Assembly: GCF_001559075.2 (NCBI RefSeq)
Contig: NZ_CP014015.2
Span: 4,340,001 to 4,404,000 of the forward strand
Origin: Citrobacter amalonaticus
Lineage (GTDB): Bacteria > Pseudomonadota > Gammaproteobacteria > Enterobacterales > Enterobacteriaceae
Length of the DNA: 64,000 bases
Reading direction: 5' to 3'
Shown: one piece after another, positions 1 to 9,700 of the stretch
How the letters are laid out: each line of letters begins with the position of its first letter
Numbering within the stretch: position 1 is the first letter of the stretch
The notes under the pieces: generated by a model
Told to the model about the DNA's origin: nothing
Seen by the model: only the letters and a program-made list of their open reading frames with translations
Databases searched by the model: none
Program-made: the position numbers and the translations under genes

Positions 1-165
1 TCAGTAAGATGCGTTCTGGTGATTCGTAAACATTTTTAGCAGTTGAACAAATCATTCCTCTCCGATAGCCTGTTTATTGTCCGTCTCACCCCTTCTCCGG
101 CTTGACTTAACGTCGATTAGGAACAAAATAATTTCTCTTTTGTGTTAACCGGATGACTGGCCTAT

Positions 166-1494
166 ATGGATATCTGTTCTCGTGCCGTTTTCTCTCTGTC
201 TCGCGTTAAAAAAATCAGTACGCTGGTTGTCGCAACAATCTTTCTGGCAAGTTGTTCATCAAAACCGCCTGTTTCGCTGGTGACGCCGCCAAAATCGACG
301 CCGACATCGCCGTATAAAACGCAAAAACTGAACCAGCCTGTTCGCGGCGTGTGGCTGGCGACGGTTTCCCGGCTTGACTGGCCGCCAGTGGCGTCCGTGA
401 ATGTCAGTAGCGCCACCACGCGGATCGCCATGCAAAAGAAGGCCTTAACAGACAAACTCGATAATTTACAGTCACTGGGTATTAATACCGTCTTCTTCCA
501 GGTCAAACCGGATGGCACTGCCCTTTGGCCGTCATCTATTTTACCGTGGTCGGATATGCTCACCGGGAAGATTGGTGAAAATCCGGGCTACGATCCGCTC
601 CAGTTCATGCTCGATGAAGCGCATAAACGTGGCATGCGCGTTCACGCCTGGTTCAACCCTTATCGCGTCTCCACCAATGTGAAACCGTCAACGGTGAACG
701 AACTGAACCGTACCGTGTCGCTTCAGCCAGCCAGCGTGTTTGTCCTCCATCGCGACTGGATCCGTACCGCCGGTGACCGCTATGTTCTCGACCCTGGGAT
801 CCCGGAGGCCCGTGACTGGATAACCAGTATCGTGGCTGAAGTGGTGAAACGGTATCCGGTAGATGGCGTCCAGTTTGACGACTATTTCTATGCTGAATCC
901 CCCGGTTCTGCGCTGAACGACAACCAGACCTTCCGGCGCTACGGCCAGGGATTTAGCTCAAAAGCAGACTGGCGTCGACATAACACCCAACGACTCATTG
1001 AACAGGTTTCCCGGACGATCAGACAGATCAATCCGGACGTGGAGTTCGGCGTCAGTCCGGCCGGTGTCTGGCGTAACCGTTCGCACGATCCTGCCGGATC
1101 GGATACCCGTGGCGCTGCGGCTTATGATGAATCGTATGCTGACACGCGGCTTTGGGTTCAACAAGGCCTGCTGGACTATATCGCCCCGCAAATTTACTGG
1201 CCCTTCTCCCGCGATGCGGCACGTTATGATGTGTTGGCAAAATGGTGGGCGGACGTCGTGAAACCGACAAAAACACGGCTCTATATTGGTGTTGCGTTGT
1301 ATAAGGTCGGTGAGCCCTCTCGCAATGAACCGGACTGGACGGTCAACGGCGGCGTTCCGGAACTGAAGAAACAGCTCGATTTAAATGAATCAATGCCGCA
1401 AATCAGCGGCACGATTTTGTTCAGAGAGAACAATCTCAACCAACCGCAGGCCCAGCAGGCCGTCAGTTACCTGAGAAACCGCTGGTCTAAGTGA
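166..1494 (+). CDS. yddW: Divisome-associated lipoprotein glycoside hydrolase DigH (YddW)
   Basis: A 442-residue protein of the DUF187/GHL10 family, nearly the length of E. coli YddW (439), also called DigH, which cleaves denuded peptidoglycan glycan strands at the division septum. The N-terminus has a signal peptide with lipobox L-A-S-C and lipidated Cys30, followed by two serines, so outer-membrane sorting is expected. The rest is a TIM-barrel-like catalytic region; the conserved stretch RYPVDGVQFDDYFY carries the acidic residues typical of the family. The first ATG (MDICSR) is chosen because it matches the E. coli start as I remember it; the ribosome site is weak. The gene is followed by a hairpin terminator and a minus-strand operon converging on it. 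Confidence 0.93.
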   Translation: MDICSRAVFSLSRVKKISTLVVATIFLASCSSKPPVSLVTPPKSTPTSPYKTQKLNQPVRGVWLATVSRLDWPPVASVNVSSATTRIAMQKKALTDKLDNLQSLGINTVFFQVKPDGTALWPSSILPWSDMLTGKIGENPGYDPLQFMLDEAHKRGMRVHAWFNPYRVSTNVKPSTVNELNRTVSLQPASVFVLHRDWIRTAGDRYVLDPGIPEARDWITSIVAEVVKRYPVDGVQFDDYFYAESPGSALNDNQTFRRYGQGFSSKADWRRHNTQRLIEQVSRTIRQINPDVEFGVSPAGVWRNRSHDPAGSDTRGAAAYDESYADTRLWVQQGLLDYIAPQIYWPFSRDAARYDVLAKWWADVVKPTKTRLYIGVALYKVGEPSRNEPDWTVNGGVPELKKQLDLNESMPQISGTILFRENNLNQPQAQQAVSYLRNRWSK

Positions 1495-1504
1495 CACTGT
1501 CACG

Positions 1505-1530
1505 AAAAGAGAGCCACCGTACTCTCTTTT
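1505..1530. terminator. Bidirectional terminator between yddW and the giant-protein operon
   Basis: A 9-bp perfect stem (AAAAGAGAG / CTCTCTTTT) with an 8-base loop lies between the yddW stop and the stop of the converging operon. A-rich and T-rich ends give a U-run in both directions. Confidence 0.75.
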
Positions 1531-1539
1531 CATTGCCAT

Positions 1540-4500
1540 TTATGGATTTAGTCTCCAGCTCCAGCGCTCACTTCGGAGTTGGCCGCTGTCATCATAGGTC
1601 TGCACATCGCCCTTTTTCTGCGACCAGTCTGTGAACGTTGCGATGAGTCGTCCTCCCCCCCCCACCAACGCCAGTTGATCGCCGTCAAGCAGGGTGCACA
1701 GACCACCAAGCAAGTCTGTAGCCCAACTGAGCGTATCAAACACCCCGGTTTCTTTTGTTTTTTGGCAGCGCCATCCCCGATCTTCATCAACATTCAGGCT
1801 GAAAGACTTCTCTTTCCCCTCTTTTGTCTTGAGCACGACATTGGGCTTCGGCCAGTTACCATCGTGTGCAGGCAACGGTGCTGTGGTAATGGGACCAATA
1901 ATTTCAGGCAACCAGCGAACCTTCGCCTCTTCACCTGAGCCATCCGCATTCTTTTCGGGAAACAGCTGCGCCTGCAGGGCCGTCCAGTCCGTTGGCAAAC
2001 AGTCGGTATATTGAAACTTATAGATGTAACCGATTGAGCCATCGGGCAAGTTGTCCTTTATCGGCGAATCGGCCATATAAGAATGGAAGCGCAGTTGCGG
2101 ATAGCGCGTTTTATCCGTTATGGGATCGCGCTGCGGGTAATAAACACCGGTCAGCCTCCCCAGTTGCTGGCCGGGCATCGGTGCCGCCACGTCATTAACA
2201 GGTTCAAACACCAGTAACAGGTGAAAGGTGCCTCCCCCCGGTTTGATACAAGGCTGCTCCTCTTCCCCTGTCCCGGTTTTCTTAATCGGTTCCAGGGGTT
2301 CAATCAACAAATCGCGGGAAATGTTTTCACTGGCTTGTATCTCGCTGCTACGGGTTAGCGTAATGGCATGTTCATGATTTGGCAGCGATTGATCGTACTC
2401 GGCCTCAATCGCCATCCGGAAGGACTGCCGGGAAATGGCCAGATGGCGGTACGGCATACCAATAAAGGTCAACCAGTGCGACTCGCCGTAGTCGCTGAGC
2501 AACAGGCGGCGGGCGTGACAATCCCCTGCGTTTTTCAACGCCACGGGCAGCGCAGATTTTATCGGCAACCCGGTCGTCGCCTCGGTGGTTTCCCACGGCG
2601 AATAACGCTTAGCGGTGGTCCATTGCTCACTACCAAAGGCCATGACCTGATCGATCACCTGCAACCCCCAGAGCATTTCAGCCGTTTTGCCCCACTGACC
2701 TTTGTGCCAACTGCACAGCAGACGGCGTGAGTCGTTTACATCGCCCTGTTTTTCCAGTCGTTTTCCTCCGGGGAGATGCATTGTGAGGAGAAAATCGGTG
2801 CCAGGAGGAACCTCGACGACGAAATCAAATGGAACGCGATCGTCACCCTCTTCCCGGCGTCCGAGTAACCAACTCTGCCCATCCGCGCTGAGGGGGAATT
2901 CATCGCTGAGCGTCCATTTTTCGTGTGGGTCGAGCATTCGACGGATGCGAATCTTCGCCATTATCCAGTAAGCAAAAACGTCATGGCCTGTCGGACGGAC
3001 AATAATGGCCGTCTGCGCCACTTTCGCATTACTGTCGGTGTCAAAGGTCAGGCCAAAGGGACGACCGACCTCAATTCCCCAGTTCATCACGGGTGCAGGC
3101 TTGACCGGCTCGCCCAGTTGGGTGAACCAGCTACTGTCAGGCAGATAAAGCGTCAGTTTCTTCGCCTCATCCTCACCCTGATCCGGCCCTGCGTGGAAGA
3201 CAGGATTGGGGCCAATTTCATTCACGGTAGCATAACGGGTCGCTTCGAGATCAATGTCGAAGGTTTCACCGACGCCGCTGTACTGCGTCAACGAATCCGT
3301 CCGACACAGCGCGTCATTCAGACATACCAGCGCACCATTTGCGCTGGTACGGATCTCCGCCAGATTTTCCTTCTTCCGGGCCATCACCGTGCGAACCAGC
3401 GGAATGGTGTCCTGAATGATCGGCGGGCCGAGTCGCAGTGACGGATCGTTCCAGTTGATCCGCGCTGGTACAACGGTCCCTTTAGCCACAATCGTGTTCT
3501 CAAGTTCCCGGACCACCTTGCTATCCAGCCAGCTGCGATAACGCAGGATCGGGCGCAAGATGCAGGCAAAAAAACGCGCACCGTGATAACCCGGCAATCG
3601 CAGGCGACACAGTATCGCCGGCTCAGCAAGAGAACCAAAACGCCAGTCCGTCGGTCGTGCCGCGCGGTTGGTTTGCAGAATATGACTTTGCGTTTCACGT
3701 AATGACGAGGTACCAGCGAACGCTTCGGCCCACTGCTCGAGTTGGGTGTTGTCATCCAGTCGTTTTGGTAACGCCAGTGGATAGCCCGTCCAGTGCCATT
3801 CGTGTCGCTGCACCAGAAACCCCTTCAGCCAGTTTGCATCGAACCCCTCTTCCACCTTCAGATGTGCGAGGATATCAGACTCTTGCGTCGCGAAACTGAG
3901 CTGTTTCTGAATTGCTTCCAACGCCTCATTCGTGGTCTTAAGCAGAGTGCCTGCGTCGGGTAAACATTCAAACAGGTGCACCACAGGTGAGAACCCACGG
4001 TACGCCTCCCCGCTCCACAGTGGTTGCGTCTTGTCGATGGCCAGGTCTGCCATCCGGATATCTTTCTCAGACGTAAAGTATCGCTCTGGTACCAGCGACC
4101 AGACGGTCACCGTGGCAATCGTTCCGGGCTTCAGTGTGAGTGCGATCTCGCCCTTGTTGACCACGACGGTTGACGACGTTCCCGACTCAACACGAAGTGT
4201 GGCTGGCGTTAAAAAACCTCTGACTGCCATATAATCAGGTTCAACGAGGGTATTCACTTTGCTTGTGCCGTCATCAAACTCCACACTCAGCCCGATGGCC
4301 CGAACGGCAGGATGGCGTGGGAGATCGACACGATCCTCAGGCCGATTTTTCGGCGTTTTGCGAAGCTTACCTGTTAGCGTGGTGCGCAGGGCTTTGAGCT
4401 TCTGACTTTCCTTGAGGTCAGGTATGAGCAATGCCTGACTGATATCGGCCTCCATCCACCTTGTCAGAACCTGTTCTGTGGCATCCGGAGGGGTCAACGT

Positions 4501-6723
4501 CAGCGTGACGCTCCTCAGCGCGCTGCCGTTCCAGCCGGGTTTATCGTTGCAAATAACAGCAACGCGAGGACGTTTGCTCCCTGCCACTAAACCTGTCTGA
4601 TTCCAGGCGCGGGATTCCCCTTCCATTAGCCACGGATCAACGGCCTTCTCTGCTGACTGAAGCGTCACGGCACCCGGCGCAACCCGGCACAGATAAAGAT
4701 ATCCCGCAACCGGTTTCGCCTTCTCATCCTCACCGGGTAAAAAATTCAGTTTGCTGGCCTCTTTGAGTTCACACGGGTTGCCACTGATTTGAAAGTGCTT
4801 GCCCAAAACCTGTCCGCCATTGCCGATTGCCGTTCCTGTTACCCAGTAGCGAAAACCATAGGCTAACGGAGGGAGGCGCCACGGGGAGGTGTAGGTATCT
4901 GAGTTTTCTTTCGGATCTTCAGGCCAGCCAAAATCGAGACAGTCGACGCCGTCTTTGAGGCTCACTGCGCCACTCAGCGGTGCGCCAGAATAGGCAAACG
5001 CCACCATTTTGCGACCGTTTTGCATGGTAGCCCCTACGGTGTCGCTAAAGCGCTGTTCGAGCGGCGTCCATTTTCCGTGAACTTTCACCTGTAGCGCCGT
5101 ATCCGTCAGCCATGCGCAGCCTAATTTGTGTACGATCTGTTCTTTCCCCATCGCCATGGCGACGGCATAGCCGCGAATGTCCCGATCGTCATAGGCTCCG
5201 GCTGGCGAGCAAACCTCAACCGCTAAATCGCGCTCCTCCCCGAGACTGTTGACCTGTTGCGTACCCGGCAACTGTAAATGCTGCTGTAGTACCTGAAAGG
5301 CTGCACTGATGCTGGCATTCTGCGCGTCAGGTTTTTTGCATTCCACCAGCAGAGCCAGCATCTCCTGATAGCGGTCGCTGAGAACGGCGACCTGGGGTGA
5401 CATCTCTCCCGCAATCCAGAATTCGATGCCGGTGCGCAGGGTTTCTGTTGCTGCGGGTGCTGATTCAGACAGATGGTAAAACCACCAGTTCGCCTGCAAT
5501 TGCGCAATGCTGTGGTCTGCATAATGAAGCGATATCAACGGATACCAGTCGCCAAACGTGCCTGCCGGATGACTGGCATAATTCACCGCCACAGCAGCCA
5601 GCCATGAGGTCATCATTATCCGTCGGCCATCGGCGGTACTTAACATCATCCCTACGTTTAGCGCAAAGTCGCGAAGGGTGTTACTGTCGGCAATGGGTTG
5701 CAATAGCCGGTGTTCACCTGCCCCGGCGTGATTAATGGCCTCCCGGAGGGTTCCCCAGACCCTGTCGTTATCGTCCCATTCCTCTAAGGGAATCACCACC
5801 GGATTGCTATCCTGAAGACGATCCCAGAACCAGAAATGCTGAATCGGATTATTACGGGTATCAGAACGCAGATATCCGGGGCCGAGCGTACGGTTCAGCA
5901 GTTGGTGTTTCTTAATTTCTATCTTCCATTCATCATCATTTGTGTTGGTGGCAAGTACCTGAGCCAACATCGGCAGCGGTGCCAGAACCGCATCGGCCAG
6001 CCAGGCACGCATCCCCGTTTCCGTTCGCTCGGCACTCTGCAGTGTCGGCGTCAGCGTCACGTCAACGGCGGGTTTGATCGGTTGCATCACGACAGTGAAC
6101 GCAGGCAAACCTGTGTAAGGTTCATCCTCTTTCTGCGTCTTCGCCTCGTAGCTAATCGTCACGATATCGTCCGTTGTGATGGATCCCACTGGACTGAAAA
6201 CGATAGCCTGGCCGTGATGAGTAATGATGAATTCCGGAGCACAGGCATCAGGTCGTGTTGAATCGTTGAGGGTAAAACGTCGGGTCATCCCCAGCATATC
6301 CTGACTCACGCCGGCCGGTAACAACGTCAAGGGAGCAAACAGGTGCGGCAGACTGATTTCACCAGGACTGGCCTGTGCCAGCGCAATGTCGGCGGAAAAC
6401 GGCTGCTGACAACGGCTGCACTTTTGCCTGATTTCGTCCGCCATCTTTTCCTGTAAACCCAGCGGATCGGTCAACGTAGTGGGTGGAACTGGCGTGACGA
6501 GCGTCAATTTTCCCTCAGAGATCAATGCCCAGCCGGTAATGCGCATCTGCCAGGGCCAGAGCAGAGAACCGACGGTGTCAATCACCGTCTGTCCGTCTGG
6601 CGGTGCATCACCTGCGGTTATTTCGCCCGTTGGCACCACCCAGTTAACCGAGATTTGACGCTTATCATCCACCAGCCCTTCATCGTTGCCATGCATCATC
6701 CAGCTAAACGTTGTTAATGACAT
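1540..6723 (-). CDS. Giant uncharacterised protein, 1727 aa, last gene of the DUF2235 island
   Basis: I do not recognise this family. The ATG at 6721-6723 (MSLTTFSW) is chosen because GAGGTG lies just upstream; the frame is open 29 codons further but without a ribosome site and would overlap the preceding gene. No signal peptide or membrane segment is evident. Composition is rich in Trp, Pro and beta-type segments, with one CxxC pair (KCSRCQQPF, near residue 100) that might bind metal. It starts 7 bp after the 1763-residue gene, so the two are surely cotranscribed and probably made in fixed ratio. Near the 3' end a run of nine G on the coding strand encodes part of Gly-Gly-Gly-Gly (residues 1688-1691). 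Function unknown; secreted, injected or intracellular assembly roles are all possible. Confidence 0.8.
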   Translation of the reverse strand: MSLTTFSWMMHGNDEGLVDDKRQISVNWVVPTGEITAGDAPPDGQTVIDTVGSLLWPWQMRITGWALISEGKLTLVTPVPPTTLTDPLGLQEKMADEIRQKCSRCQQPFSADIALAQASPGEISLPHLFAPLTLLPAGVSQDMLGMTRRFTLNDSTRPDACAPEFIITHHGQAIVFSPVGSITTDDIVTISYEAKTQKEDEPYTGLPAFTVVMQPIKPAVDVTLTPTLQSAERTETGMRAWLADAVLAPLPMLAQVLATNTNDDEWKIEIKKHQLLNRTLGPGYLRSDTRNNPIQHFWFWDRLQDSNPVVIPLEEWDDNDRVWGTLREAINHAGAGEHRLLQPIADSNTLRDFALNVGMMLSTADGRRIMMTSWLAAVAVNYASHPAGTFGDWYPLISLHYADHSIAQLQANWWFYHLSESAPAATETLRTGIEFWIAGEMSPQVAVLSDRYQEMLALLVECKKPDAQNASISAAFQVLQQHLQLPGTQQVNSLGEERDLAVEVCSPAGAYDDRDIRGYAVAMAMGKEQIVHKLGCAWLTDTALQVKVHGKWTPLEQRFSDTVGATMQNGRKMVAFAYSGAPLSGAVSLKDGVDCLDFGWPEDPKENSDTYTSPWRLPPLAYGFRYWVTGTAIGNGGQVLGKHFQISGNPCELKEASKLNFLPGEDEKAKPVAGYLYLCRVAPGAVTLQSAEKAVDPWLMEGESRAWNQTGLVAGSKRPRVAVICNDKPGWNGSALRSVTLTLTPPDATEQVLTRWMEADISQALLIPDLKESQKLKALRTTLTGKLRKTPKNRPEDRVDLPRHPAVRAIGLSVEFDDGTSKVNTLVEPDYMAVRGFLTPATLRVESGTSSTVVVNKGEIALTLKPGTIATVTVWSLVPERYFTSEKDIRMADLAIDKTQPLWSGEAYRGFSPVVHLFECLPDAGTLLKTTNEALEAIQKQLSFATQESDILAHLKVEEGFDANWLKGFLVQRHEWHWTGYPLALPKRLDDNTQLEQWAEAFAGTSSLRETQSHILQTNRAARPTDWRFGSLAEPAILCRLRLPGYHGARFFACILRPILRYRSWLDSKVVRELENTIVAKGTVVPARINWNDPSLRLGPPIIQDTIPLVRTVMARKKENLAEIRTSANGALVCLNDALCRTDSLTQYSGVGETFDIDLEATRYATVNEIGPNPVFHAGPDQGEDEAKKLTLYLPDSSWFTQLGEPVKPAPVMNWGIEVGRPFGLTFDTDSNAKVAQTAIIVRPTGHDVFAYWIMAKIRIRRMLDPHEKWTLSDEFPLSADGQSWLLGRREEGDDRVPFDFVVEVPPGTDFLLTMHLPGGKRLEKQGDVNDSRRLLCSWHKGQWGKTAEMLWGLQVIDQVMAFGSEQWTTAKRYSPWETTEATTGLPIKSALPVALKNAGDCHARRLLLSDYGESHWLTFIGMPYRHLAISRQSFRMAIEAEYDQSLPNHEHAITLTRSSEIQASENISRDLLIEPLEPIKKTGTGEEEQPCIKPGGGTFHLLLVFEPVNDVAAPMPGQQLGRLTGVYYPQRDPITDKTRYPQLRFHSYMADSPIKDNLPDGSIGYIYKFQYTDCLPTDWTALQAQLFPEKNADGSGEEAKVRWLPEIIGPITTAPLPAHDGNWPKPNVVLKTKEGKEKSFSLNVDEDRGWRCQKTKETGVFDTLSWATDLLGGLCTLLDGDQLALVGGGGRLIATFTDWSQKKGDVQTYDDSGQLRSERWSWRLNP
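1655..1663 (-). repeat. Nine-base poly-G tract inside the coding region
   Basis: Nine consecutive C on the plus strand (G on the coding strand) about 37 codons before the stop of the 1727-residue gene. Tracts of this length can slip during replication. An alternative frame stays open from 1793 to 1548 and so would supply a different, basic tail of similar length after a slip. Confidence 0.9.
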
Positions 6724-6730
6724 AGACACC

Positions 6731-9700
6731 TCACAAATCCTGTTCAACTGTGCGGGAAATATGTGCCGTGTAGCACCAGCAAACTTCAATGGAAATATCC
6801 AGATGTCCACGCCCTTTCATGCGCCCGTTGTTATGCTCGACCTGCACCAGCAGATTCAGATACGCAGTCAGATAGCCCAGTACCTTCGCACTACCGGTCA
6901 TTTGCACACCGGCGGCAAAAAAGTTCTGTGATGCTGTGGAAGAGAAACCGGCTTCAACAAACAGGCGAATGGCATAACTCCCCTCAGCGACGCCGGCAAG
7001 GTTGAACGTTTTCGTCGAGCTCAGCGCCACACCAATCGATGCCTCATACACGGGGATCAGCTCGCCGTTCTTGTACGCAGCCGCTGCCCGGGTCGTCAGC
7101 CAACCGCCGCCGCCATAGACGCCTATCTGCATGGAAACCGGGGAGGCTTTTTCACCAATGCCAAAGTAGGTTTCAATCTGCATCAGCCCGTCGTTCATGT
7201 TCAGACGAAACCCGGAGGCCAGTACCGATTTGCCCAGCGAAACACCGCCATACTCCAGCGGACCAAATGCCTGTTTCTGACTCACCGCCGCCCCCGTTGG
7301 CATCCCGGCGTTGTTTTTAACGATTTCCACATTGGGAGGAAGCTCAGGCATCGCGCCACGCAACACATCGCCGATGAATTTCAGCGCGGAATGTGGCTCA
7401 ATATTCTTCGGATCGATATCAAACGTAAAGCCTGTGGCCTCGCTGTACTGAATACGGGCCTCCGCAAAGGTCACCAACGGCTGACCAGAAAAGTTAAGGA
7501 TCCAGTCGCCGCTGAACAGCGCCTGGGTGCGGGTTTTGGTCGCATCACCGACGGAGATATCGACATCACTGGTGGCCACCAGCTTCGGTTTACGGACATC
7601 AAGACTCAGCGCGGAGATCTCAAACAGTGACTCTGTGCTCGTAAACTGATGATCAATGACCGCTTTGATACTGGCGCTACGCGTTTTGGGATCGATGTGA
7701 TGGCTGATGCGAATGGCATCATCGGGTAAGTCCGGCAACTTGAATTTCTTAAAGAAGTTCTCAAAATCCATCGCCGTATTACGAATGATCTGCGAGAAAT
7801 TAACGCCCTGAAGCGAGACGGGCACAATGTTACCGTTTAGTTCACAGGACGGAATGGTCAGCCCCAGTTCCTTAATCCCCGACTCTACTTCACGAAGTCG
7901 GGCCACAAACGGCGACGTTTCGATCTGGTCTTTTACATCATCGAAAATATATTCAATGTTGTCGGTACGAATGGTCAGTTGTGGAAGCGCTGGCGGATCC
8001 GAAAGCAGCTTCATCAGTTTGATGGCCTGTCCGGCTTTGGGAAACGCATCGGCGATGACCGAATTTGCTTCCTTTAGCGCCGTATCGATGACTTTCGCAT
8101 ACTCGCGGCTTTTTTGATCAAACAGTCGCGTGGCCTGATCAACAAACTGCTCACGGATCTGCCGGATCGTATCCACTACCTGTTTTTGCAGATCGTTGAC
8201 GAAAGAGAGCCATTTCCCGGCGTCCGATAGTCCATTAATCAGCGTTATCACTTCCTCTTTGCGCCGTGCCAGTTCTGCCTGCACGACTTCGGTATTGTGA
8301 CTCAGTAATACGATGGCCTGTTTATTAACCTCATCGAGCCCGGTGGAGAGTTCCCCAATGGCCTTATCTATCTCGTTGATAAACGTCTGGTTCCAGTAGT
8401 CAGTAAAGGCGGTTGAAAACGGCGAGCTGTTGACGAAGGGGGTGACGATCAGAGACTGGTTTAGCGCGTCCAGCGCCGCGACAAAGTCAGCAAATTGTTT
8501 ATCAATCGAATTTTTCTCTTCAATGTTCTTGAGCAGCGCCCGGTACGCAACGCATGCCTGTTGCCATTGTTGGAAGAAGGTTTGCTTTAGATTATCGGCG
8601 CCGAAGAGGTTGCCTTGCAGGGTGTCGATGGCGGCGAGTACCGACTCCAGCCTCGTGGCAGTATCGCGTATTACCTGCCTGTTTTTCTTCTCAAGCAGAC
8701 TCAGCGTGTCATCCAGTGGCGTCAGCACAGGTGGGATTCGCTTTTCCAGTTCAGCAATCTGGGCATCCCGCTCGCTGATGTTCCTGATGTGTTCTGGCAC
8801 CTTGTCAAGAGTCGCGGTAAATGCAGAAACGGCTCGTTTCAGATTGTTCAGCGGCAACATGAGCAGATCGCGCAGATGCTGAGGCCCCTGCCATTGCGAA
8901 GGAAACGTCAGCGCGTTGATCGCGGTGCAAATATCGTCAACACGCTTCATGTTATCACTCAGAGCAGCCGCTATATTGCTGCAATACGTGTCGACCGCCA
9001 TGAGCAACGCATCGCGATCCTTTATCTCCAGCAGCGCCTTATACTCCTCATTCGCACGCGTAATAATGGCATTCAGTACCGGATGCAGAGCATCAACCTG
9101 ATCGGAAACCTCTACACAAAAGCGGTGCAAATTCTCAATGACCGCTTTCACGCCGTTCAATGATTCGCCGGAGCGTCTGACAAAAGTCTGTACGGGGAGA
9201 TTGAGGTAACGATTCGCCAGCAACGACGTTATGCTCTCCACCTCATGATTCGGATCGCGGATTGTCGATAACGTTGTCAGCAAATCATCGATCGCCGCAT
9301 GCCCCTGCGCGCAGAGTTCATCGACCATCGTGACCGCCAGAGATCGCGCCAGACCGAGGCTCTTTTTGACGTGATCAATGGCTTCGCCCTCACCATGCGT
9401 AATTTTTGCAACCTCGATATTCAGCCGGTTGCTACATTCTGCAAAGACGTCATTGACTTGTTTGAGCAGGCGCACTTTGAACTTCTCAACGTTGTTCTCC
9501 TCATACAACGTCCAAAGCTTTTTGGCATCCTGTAACAGCGTCTGGAGGGTCGCGTCCAGACTGTTAAGCTCAGCGCTGTATGTCGCGTGCTGGGTTAGCG
9601 CCTCAATCTTATCTTTCAGATTCCCCGTTTGCTTACTCAGATCCACCCTGCGTATCGCAAGCGTACGTTCAATCTGCATTGTGCGAATACTGGCGACCAG

